Below are positions 50,131 to 57,039 of a stretch of 64,000 nt of DNA, piece by piece (position 1 is the stretch's first letter; each line of letters begins with the position of its first letter). A program made the position numbers and the translations under genes. The DNA comes from JANQIO01 sp043513815 (lineage in GTDB: Bacteria; Pseudomonadota; Gammaproteobacteria; Pseudomonadales; Halieaceae). The notes below the pieces were generated by a model. It was not told the origin of the DNA, made no database searches, and saw nothing but the letters and a program-made list of their open reading frames with translations. The stretch covers positions 1,860,001 through 1,924,000 of the forward strand of contig CP121313.1 in assembly GCA_043513815.1 (NCBI GenBank), given 5' to 3'.

Positions 50131-52713
50131 TTACATCGACTGGTCAACCAGCGGTAGTTCCTCGCTGGGTGTGGGCGGCTTCACGCCTCGTGAAAGCTGT
50201 CGTGCCAGTGCGACGCCGGTGAGGTCTGCGACTTTCTGGCCGCGTTCATTGACGAAAATGAAGCGATCACCGTCCTCGCTGATCCAGGCGAGCTGCATGC
50301 GGCGCTTGGCACCCTGGGCATCGCGGTAGGTCAGCCAGGCGCCACGTTCCAGGTCTTCGACCCGTTGCACCCAGCGGCGCAGGCGCGGCAGCTTTTCGAC
50401 CTTTTCACGAATCTTTTGCGGATCGCTCTCGGCGGAGGCTTCCGGCGGCTCAACGGGGGTGTACTCAAGCTCCGCACGACCGGCCAGCACCTCACGCAGG
50501 GTGTCCAGTACTGGCTCGTGCTCAACATGGGTTGGCAGGGCCTCGTTGATCTGCTGGCTGACCATGTCCAGCAGCGGCTCTGCCTCGAGGGCGCGTTCGA
50601 CCTGCATCTGTTCATCTTCAGCGGTGCCCTGCTGCTTTTGCATCAGCCACAGGGACAGCAGGTCGAGCGTCTTTACATAGTCCTTCCAGGCGCGGCTGTT
50701 CGGGCCCTGCTTGACGAAAGTCAGCTTGAGCAGGTCGCGCCAGCCCTTGTCGACCAGGTCCACCAGTGGTTTGGGTGCCTGGGGCGCCCGAATACGGGTG
50801 CGCAGCACCTTGTCCACGGCTTTTTCCGCCTTGCGCAGTTTTTCCTGCCCGTCCTGGGTCTTGACCACCCGTTCGACGTTGCGCTCCAAGGCCTTTTTCT
50901 GTTGTTCCGACAGGCCTTCCAGGTCACCCAGGGCGTTGGTAAAGACGCCGCTGTCAGTCTGGTAGTTCCTGACAATATTGTCGATGATCGCAGAGACCTT
51001 GGTTTCCAGTGCGCGGTTGGGGTAGTTGCTGGAATTGACCAGCTGAGTCACTTTGTCGATTACCCCGCGAGCCGGATGATTCTGGTCGGCAAAAAACTGG
51101 GGTTCCAACAGGGCCAGCTTGGCCAGCGGTATTTGCAGATCGCCAACCACGGACCGCAGGTCCGGCTCTACATCCACTTCCACTGAAATGTCCGAGAACA
51201 GGTTGTCGACCAGATCGAGCTGGTTGACGCTCTCGGGCTCAAAACCGTCTGTGCCTTCGAGCCCGGCAATGCTGGCCTGGTGGTCGGCAAGATAGCGGCG
51301 CACTGAACGCTGATCGCGAAGCTCTGAGCGCACCGATTCGTCGGCCTGCAATTGAGACAGAACGCTGGCCAGCGCGTTGGATGAGGCAGGCGTTCCTCCA
51401 CCGCCGGTGCCGGCATTGCCGGCGACTGTGCCGCCACTCTCCACGGGTGCCGTTCGCCGGAAATTTAGTGCATCGATGACCGAGCGATAAAGGGTGGGCG
51501 TGTCGAAATGTCGACTGGCAGCGCCGCCGTGAGCTGAACCACTGCCGGCGGCGCCTGCGGTCGGCGCCGCGGACTGCGCTGAGTTGGTCACGCCCGCGCC
51601 TTGCGCGTCAGCGAGCAGGTTCGCCGTCTCTTCTTCGCTGGGCAGGTCTGCTGTCGGGGGTGGCGCTGGCTTGGGTTTCGGTGCGGACCTGGCGCGCTCC
51701 TTGTGCATGCGCTCGATCAGCGAGCCATGCTTTTCAAGGTCCTCCTCCACCTCGGGCTTGACGCCGCGGTCGCGAAGGAAAGTGTTGAGGCTCTTGTAGT
51801 AGGCCTCCAGGTTTTTCACTATCGCCGAGTTGAAGAACTGGTAGAGATCCGACACCACTTCACTGGAGACGCCGCCATTGATTACCGCCTCCTGGAAGGC
51901 GCTGCACAATTGAGCCACGTGCACGGGAAGCCGGGTTTCCATCGGCTCGGTGCCGCACATTTCGGCAAAGCGGATGGTGAGTGCTTCCATCGGCACACCC
52001 AGTTTGCGCTGTGCTTCCCTGACGATGCGATCAATGGTCAGTGTATCCTCAAAGTCCTGTAAATCGACCAGGTTCAGTTCGTCAAACGCGACCGCTTCGA
52101 GGCCATTTCCGCCTTTACTCTCGGGGCGTGTAGGTTCGTCGAAAAAGCTGGCGAGCTGTTTGCCGAAAATCTTGCGCATTTCCTGATGGTCGCGCCGGAG
52201 GATGTTCATGGCCTCAAACAGCGCATCCTGGCGGTCGCGATTGCCGTGCTGGGAGGCCAGGTCCATCATGCGTTCAGCGGCGTCGCTGATAAACGGGTCG
52301 ATCAGTGCGTCGGCCTGGCGCAGGGCGCGTTCCCTAAAATCATCCAGGTGCGCCGCTGCGTCCGAGAGGCGCTTTTCCTGATGGGGTAGCAGGGCGGAAC
52401 GAATCCGTTTCGACAACGCCTCGTCATCGGATCGGAACTCAAGGCGAATTTCCCGCCCCCTGGCGCTCACGACCACCACCGGAATTTGCAGCAGTTTGCC
52501 GTTTTCGTCGAAAGTGTCGATAAAATTGAGCGTCGCCCGGGCGCCAACGTGCATCGCCAGTACTTCACTGTTGGCGTTGCTGGAAATACGTTTGACACTG
52601 CGCAGAAGCAGGCCGAACTCCAGTAGCTCGCTCACCTGGCCTGAGTAGCTCGCGCCACCTTCAAGGTGCAGCTCCGCCGGAAGTGGCTCCGGCAGTACCT
52701 CAGCTTGCGACAT
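50131..52713 (-). CDS. DUF1631 protein with PilZ-like N-terminus
   Basis: An 860 aa cytoplasmic protein. Residues about 15-105 look PilZ-like ('ASYSGQVSELLEFGLLLRSV', 'LEFRSDDEALSKRIRSALLP'). The rest is DUF1631 with helical segments, a proline/alanine linker (about 345-400), and the C-terminal 'MQLAWISEDGDRFIFVNERG' block. Family function is unsettled but linked to c-di-GMP or stress in several Proteobacteria. It ends with TAA at 50131-50133, and the GGDEF-EAL frame continues with no gap. ATG 52713 overlaps TTG/ATG alternatives two codons upstream. Confidence 0.83.
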   Translation of the reverse strand: MSQAEVLPEPLPAELHLEGGASYSGQVSELLEFGLLLRSVKRISSNANSEVLAMHVGARATLNFIDTFDENGKLLQIPVVVVSARGREIRLEFRSDDEALSKRIRSALLPHQEKRLSDAAAHLDDFRERALRQADALIDPFISDAAERMMDLASQHGNRDRQDALFEAMNILRRDHQEMRKIFGKQLASFFDEPTRPESKGGNGLEAVAFDELNLVDLQDFEDTLTIDRIVREAQRKLGVPMEALTIRFAEMCGTEPMETRLPVHVAQLCSAFQEAVINGGVSSEVVSDLYQFFNSAIVKNLEAYYKSLNTFLRDRGVKPEVEEDLEKHGSLIERMHKERARSAPKPKPAPPPTADLPSEEETANLLADAQGAGVTNSAQSAAPTAGAAGSGSAHGGAASRHFDTPTLYRSVIDALNFRRTAPVESGGTVAGNAGTGGGGTPASSNALASVLSQLQADESVRSELRDQRSVRRYLADHQASIAGLEGTDGFEPESVNQLDLVDNLFSDISVEVDVEPDLRSVVGDLQIPLAKLALLEPQFFADQNHPARGVIDKVTQLVNSSNYPNRALETKVSAIIDNIVRNYQTDSGVFTNALGDLEGLSEQQKKALERNVERVVKTQDGQEKLRKAEKAVDKVLRTRIRAPQAPKPLVDLVDKGWRDLLKLTFVKQGPNSRAWKDYVKTLDLLSLWLMQKQQGTAEDEQMQVERALEAEPLLDMVSQQINEALPTHVEHEPVLDTLREVLAGRAELEYTPVEPPEASAESDPQKIREKVEKLPRLRRWVQRVEDLERGAWLTYRDAQGAKRRMQLAWISEDGDRFIFVNERGQKVADLTGVALARQLSRGVKPPTPSEELPLVDQSM

Positions 52714-52908
52714 GATCAACCTTATTTGTGATTGTTGGTTTCTAGGTCCTGGTTGTCGCGGAGGCGATCGCGCTTATTCCATTCAGAGTCGGGCAATCGA
52801 CCGCGACGGATGCGGCCGTCAATTGCGGCTGCACGTAGCCCTGTGAGTATAACCTGAAGGGGATGAGGGGTGACAAACCGTTCCGGCGGCCTGCGCAACC
52901 GTTGGCGT

Positions 52909-53688
52909 TCAGCTTTGCCCGGGGTTGGCGGCGTCGAGAAAGGCTGGCTTTTCGCCACCCCCGTGCACCAGCAGGCTGGCACCGCTGACATAGCTCGCAA
53001 GGTCCGAGGCCAGGAACAGGCAGGCATTGCCGATGTCGCCGGGTTGCGCGAGCCGGCCCAGCGGGATGGTACTGGCAACGCCTGCAATGCCTTCGTCGTC
53101 GCCATAGTGCAGGTGTGCCTGTTCCGTCTCCACCAGGCCGCAAAGCACAGTGTTGACCCGCACCCGCGGTGCCCACTCCACCGCCAGCGATGTGCCCAGG
53201 TTGGCGAGTCCCGCCTTGGCAGCGCCGTAGGCGGCGGTACCCGGGGAGGGGCGAACGGCGCTGACACTGGCAATGTTGATGATGCAGCCGCCCGTCGCCT
53301 GGGATTGCATGACCCGGTTGGCAGCCTGGGCGACCAGGAGCGGCGCCAGCAGGTTGAGCTTCAGTATGGCGTCGGAGAATCTCGGGGAGGCGCTCGCCGC
53401 CTCCGTAGCCGGTGCGCCGCCGGCATTGTTGACCAGAATATCGATGCGACCGGCGGTCGCGGCTACCTTTTCAATGAAGTCGTCTACCTGCGTGGGATCA
53501 CGTACATCACAGCTATGGAACTGCGCCTCGCGGCCGGCGCCGGCGGGCGCAGCGTCGGGTGCGTTGCGACCACAGATGTGTACCAAGGCACCGGCGGCCA
53601 GCAGGCGTTCGCTGATGCCGCGTCCCACGCCTCGGGCGCCGCCGGTGACGACGGCCACTTTGCCGCTCAGGTCCAGGGGGTTTTCCAT
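52909..53688 (-). CDS. SDR oxidoreductase
   Basis: A 259 aa short-chain dehydrogenase with cofactor motif 'TGGARGVGRG' near residue 14, NNAG in 'LVNNAGGAPATEAAS', and catalytic Ser/Tyr/Lys in 'INIASVSAVRPSPGTAAYGA'-AK. The C-terminal 'GRLAQPGDIGNACLFLASD' is typical of classical SDRs. ATG 53688 has GGACAG upstream. It is divergent from the F420 operon; no F420-binding feature was seen, and NAD(P) use is expected. Substrate unknown. Confidence 0.9.
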   Translation of the reverse strand: MENPLDLSGKVAVVTGGARGVGRGISERLLAAGALVHICGRNAPDAAPAGAGREAQFHSCDVRDPTQVDDFIEKVAATAGRIDILVNNAGGAPATEAASASPRFSDAILKLNLLAPLLVAQAANRVMQSQATGGCIINIASVSAVRPSPGTAAYGAAKAGLANLGTSLAVEWAPRVRVNTVLCGLVETEQAHLHYGDDEGIAGVASTIPLGRLAQPGDIGNACLFLASDLASYVSGASLLVHGGGEKPAFLDAANPGQS

Positions 53689-53760
53689 AGTCTGCTGTCC
53701 TTTGCAGTTTAAGAGTGCTGCCTCTATCGCGTGAGAGTTCACTGAGCCCCGGCCGGCAGC

Positions 53761-53789
53761 TTGTTATGGTCGGGTGAGTTACATAATAT
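53761..53789 (+). promoter_or_regulatory. Sigma-70-like promoter of the F420 operon
   Basis: TTGTTA (53761-53766), a 17-base spacer and TAATAT (53784-53789) form a good sigma-70-type promoter about 95 bases upstream of the npdG start, in the divergent gap from the SDR gene. Confidence 0.5.
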
Positions 53790-53887
53790 GCCGATGCACA
53801 ATCCTACCCCCGGCTGACACGGGGTTCCAATATCCTGAACACCAACACACTGCCCGCGCCGCGGGTAGGCATGTAGAGGAAAGGTCT

Positions 53888-54574
53888 ATGACGAACGAAT
53901 CGCTGCCAGTACTGGCAATACTGGGAGGCACAGGTGACCTCGGTACCGGGCTGGCACGGCGCTGGGCGCAGGCAGGCTACCGGGTGATCATCGGCTCCCG
54001 CACCCAGGAAAAGGCAGAAGCAGCCGTGGCTGATCTTCATGAGGTCATGGCCGAGCGCGGTGTCGCCGAAGTTGCCGTGGAGGCGATGGAGAACCTGGCA
54101 GCTGCTGAAGTCGCTGATATCGTTACGCTCACGGTACCTTTTGCTCATCAGGTCAGCACGCTGGAGCATGTTAAGCCCGCGCTGGATAGCAAGATTCTCA
54201 TTGACGTCACCGTTCCCCTGGTGCCGCCCAAGGTGGGCCGAGTGCAGTTGCCGGCGGGCGGCTCCGCCGGGCAGATTGCCCAGGACCTGCTGGGTGAATC
54301 CGTCCATGTGGTGTCGGCGTTCCAGAACGTGGCCGCCCACCACCTGCAGGAGGGACATGGCATTGAATGTGATGTGCTGGTCACCGGTGACAGCAAGGAG
54401 GCCCGGGGCCGCGTCATCGAGCTGGTGGAAGCCGCCGGCATGCGTGGCTTTCACGCCGGCCCCATCGCCAACGCTGCGGCCGCTGAGGCGCTGACCTCGG
54501 TGCTGATTACCATCAACCGCCAGTACAAGTGCCACGCCGGCATCTCCATCACGGGACCGGATAGCGCTGAATGA
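53888..54574 (+). CDS. npdG: NADPH-dependent F420 reductase
   Basis: A 228 aa Fno/NpdG-type oxidoreductase, which transfers hydride between NADP(H) and coenzyme F420. The dinucleotide motif 'LGGTGDLGTGLARRWAQAGY' and adjacent 'VIIGSRTQEKAE' mark the NADP domain. Other family features are 'DIVTLTVPFAHQVSTL', 'LIDVTVPLVPPKVGRVQLPA' and 'NVAAHHLQEGHGIECDVLVT'. ATG 53888 has AGGAAAGG upstream. It is the first gene of the operon and overlaps cofE by four bases. Confidence 0.92.
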   Translation: MTNESLPVLAILGGTGDLGTGLARRWAQAGYRVIIGSRTQEKAEAAVADLHEVMAERGVAEVAVEAMENLAAAEVADIVTLTVPFAHQVSTLEHVKPALDSKILIDVTVPLVPPKVGRVQLPAGGSAGQIAQDLLGESVHVVSAFQNVAAHHLQEGHGIECDVLVTGDSKEARGRVIELVEAAGMRGFHAGPIANAAAAEALTSVLITINRQYKCHAGISITGPDSAE

Positions 54575-55335
54575 TCTCGACGGTACAACTGGTACCGGTG
54601 CTGCCGTTTCCCCTGGTACAGCCAGGGGATGATCTGGCGGCGGTCATGCTGGCCGCCCTGGCAGGCGCAGAGCTTGAGATGCGCGCTGGCGATGTGCTGG
54701 TGCTTGCCCAGAAGGTCGTCAGCAAGGCCGAGGGGCGCTACGTCAAACTGTCGGAGGTGGCAGCCGGTCCCGAGGCGGAGGCGTTGGCGGAGCAAGCAGA
54801 CAAGGAGCCGGCTCTGGCGCAGCTGATTCTCGACGAATCCCGCGAAGTGCTGCGGGTGCGCCCGGGGGTAATCATTGTCGAGCACCGTCTGGGCTACGTG
54901 CATGCCAATGCCGGCATAGACCGTTCCAACCTGCCCGCTGATGCTGACCCCTCGGTACTGTTGCTGCCAGAGGACCCGGACGCCAGTGCGGCCGACCTGC
55001 GAGCAAGGCTGGAGGCGGCTTTCGAACCCGGGCTGGCAGTTATCATCAATGATAGTGCCGGGCGCGCCTGGCGCCAGGGCACCCAGGGTTTTGCACTGGG
55101 CTGCAGCGGGATCACCCCGCTTGAAGACCAGGTTGGCCGGCTGGACCTGTTCGGCCGGGCGCTGGAAGTCACGGAAGTGGCGGTGGCTGATGAAATGGCG
55201 GCTGCAGCTTCGCTGTTAATGGGCCAGGCGGACCAGGGCTGTCCGGCTGTCGTCATACGGGGCGCCCACTGGCAGCCCTCCGAGCAGGGTTCCACCAGCC
55301 TGCTGCGGCCACGCGACATGGACATGTTTCGCTAA
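54571..55335 (+). CDS. cofE: Coenzyme F420-0:L-glutamate ligase
   Basis: A 254 aa CofE/FbiB-N-type ligase, which adds glutamates to F420-0 with GTP. Key stretches are 'AGDVLVLAQKVVSKAEGRYV', 'EHRLGYVHANAGIDRSNLPA' and 'NDSAGRAWRQGTQGFALGCS'. It lacks the C-terminal nitroreductase-like domain of actinobacterial FbiB, so it is the single-domain form. ATG 54571 overlaps npdG (ATGA). cofD follows at 46 bases. Confidence 0.92.
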   Translation: MISTVQLVPVLPFPLVQPGDDLAAVMLAALAGAELEMRAGDVLVLAQKVVSKAEGRYVKLSEVAAGPEAEALAEQADKEPALAQLILDESREVLRVRPGVIIVEHRLGYVHANAGIDRSNLPADADPSVLLLPEDPDASAADLRARLEAAFEPGLAVIINDSAGRAWRQGTQGFALGCSGITPLEDQVGRLDLFGRALEVTEVAVADEMAAAASLLMGQADQGCPAVVIRGAHWQPSEQGSTSLLRPRDMDMFR

Positions 55336-55381
55336 TGTTGCCGCGGCAGCCAGCGCAGGTGGCAGGTGGGGAGAGCACAGC

Positions 55382-56326
55382 TTGAAAGTCCTGGCCCTGT
55401 CAGGCGGTGTTGGTGGTGCCAAGCTGGCGCTGGGTCTGGCCCGTGTCCTGCCCCCGGAAGCGCTGACCGTGGTGGCAAACACGGCCGATGATTTCGAACA
55501 CATGGGTCTTTATATCGCCCCTGATCTGGATACGGTCATGTATACCCTGGCCGGCATCAATGACAGCGAGCGGGGCTGGGGACTAGCCGGGGAGAGCTGG
55601 CAGTGCCTGGAGGCTCTCGGTCGGCTGGGCGCCGAGCGCTGGTTCCAGTTGGGAGACCGCGATCTCGCAACCCACATACACCGCAGCGCCTTGCTGGGAA
55701 ACGGGCTCAGCCTGTCCGCAGTGACCGCCCAGCTGTGTCGGGCACTGGACGTGCCCATCACCCTTCTGCCTATGTCCGATGACCCGGTGCGCACGCTGGT
55801 GGACTGCGCGGGCGGCGAGCTGCCTTTCCAGCATTATTTCGTGCGCGAGCAGTGTAAACCGCCGGTGCAGGGATTCCGCTTTGCTGGCCAGGAACAGGCC
55901 CGGCCGCAGCCGCAGATGATGGCCCTGCTGGACGATCCGGAACTGGCGCTGGTAGTCATCTGCCCCTCAAATCCCTTCGTCAGTGTTGACCCCATCATCG
56001 GTCTGCCGGGCCTGCGAGAGGCACTGGCAGGGGCTGCCGCGCCGGTCTACGCGGTGTCGCCGATCATCGGTGACCGCGCGCTCAAGGGCCCAGCGGCCAA
56101 GATGATGTCGGAGCTGGGCCTGCCGGTCAGCGCAGCGTCCGTAGCAGCCCACTACCGCGGACTGGTGGATACTTTCGTCATAGATGACTCTGACGCTACA
56201 CTGACGGCTACCATTGACGAACCCGGGATGCAGCTGATGACAGCGCCCACGGTAATGAAGTCCCTCGAAGACCGCGAGCAGCTGGCACGGCTGCTGCTCG
56301 AACACGCAGCGACGCGTCGCCGGTGA
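55382..56326 (+). CDS. cofD: 2-phospho-L-lactate transferase
   Basis: A 314 aa CofD/FbiA protein, which joins the phospho-C3-guanylate unit to the deazaflavin Fo. The N-terminal 'VLALSGGVGGAKLALGLARV' and 'VVANTADDFEHMGLYIAPDL' are CofD signatures; 'LCRALDVPITLLPMSDDPVR' and 'VICPSNPFVSVDPIIGLPGL' lie further on. Start is TTG 55382, the only start that keeps 'MKVLALSGG'. cofC overlaps its stop by four bases. Confidence 0.93.
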   Translation: MKVLALSGGVGGAKLALGLARVLPPEALTVVANTADDFEHMGLYIAPDLDTVMYTLAGINDSERGWGLAGESWQCLEALGRLGAERWFQLGDRDLATHIHRSALLGNGLSLSAVTAQLCRALDVPITLLPMSDDPVRTLVDCAGGELPFQHYFVREQCKPPVQGFRFAGQEQARPQPQMMALLDDPELALVVICPSNPFVSVDPIIGLPGLREALAGAAAPVYAVSPIIGDRALKGPAAKMMSELGLPVSAASVAAHYRGLVDTFVIDDSDATLTATIDEPGMQLMTAPTVMKSLEDREQLARLLLEHAATRRR

Positions 56327-57039
56327 GTGCTTGCTGGGCGCTATTGCCCCTCAAGGACCTGGTGCAGGCCAAAACCCGCCTGGGGGGCGTGCTTGCCTCC
56401 CACGAGCGGCGCGCACTGGCCCAGGCCATGGCGGAGGATGTTCTGGCTGCCCTGACGGCGGCGCAGAACCTGGCCGGAGTACTGCTGATATCCGACGACC
56501 CTGGCGCCGACATGCTCGCGAGCAAGTACGGCGTACACTGGCTGCCCGAATCAGCCCTGGGCGTCAGCGGCCTCAATGCGGTAGTGGCCAGCGGCTGTGA
56601 ACACCTCAGAGAGCAGGGAGCCGAGAAGGTGATGGTGGTGCACAGCGACCTGCCGTTGCTCGACGCCGATAGTGTTGACCGGTTGCTCAGGACATTTACC
56701 GCCGGCGCGCTCGACCTGCTGCTGGTGCCAGACCGGCTGCGGGACGGAACCAACATATTGCTGACAGAAAGTGGCCGGTTGCCGGCCTTCCACTACGGGC
56801 AGGGTAGTTTCGCCGCCCATCGGGCAGCGGCGGCAGCCCGGGACCTGGCGGTGGATGAGTTGTTTCTGGAGCGCGCGGCCCTGGACATCGACCAGCCCGC
56901 AGACCTGATCGACGCCTGGCTACGCCTGCGGGGAGATTCAGCCACCCACACTGGGGCATTTCTCGACCGGTCGGAGATCGCGAGGCGCCTGGCGGCCTTG
57001 TCAGAGCTTTACGCGGCCAACACCCGGAGCATGGAATGA
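56323..57039 (+). CDS. cofC: Phospholactate/phosphoenolpyruvate guanylyltransferase
   Basis: A 238 aa CofC/FbiD GT-A-fold enzyme, which activates a three-carbon phosphate (2-phospholactate, PEP or 3-phosphoglycerate) with GTP. Features: 'LLPLKDLVQAKTRLGGVL', 'VMVVHSDLPLLDADSVDRLL', 'GTNILLTESGRLPAFHYGQG' and 'LDIDQPADLIDAW'. GTG 56323 overlaps the cofD stop and fbiC starts in its own stop. Which C3 substrate is used cannot be read from sequence alone. Confidence 0.9.
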   Translation: MSACWALLPLKDLVQAKTRLGGVLASHERRALAQAMAEDVLAALTAAQNLAGVLLISDDPGADMLASKYGVHWLPESALGVSGLNAVVASGCEHLREQGAEKVMVVHSDLPLLDADSVDRLLRTFTAGALDLLLVPDRLRDGTNILLTESGRLPAFHYGQGSFAAHRAAAAARDLAVDELFLERAALDIDQPADLIDAWLRLRGDSATHTGAFLDRSEIARRLAALSELYAANTRSME

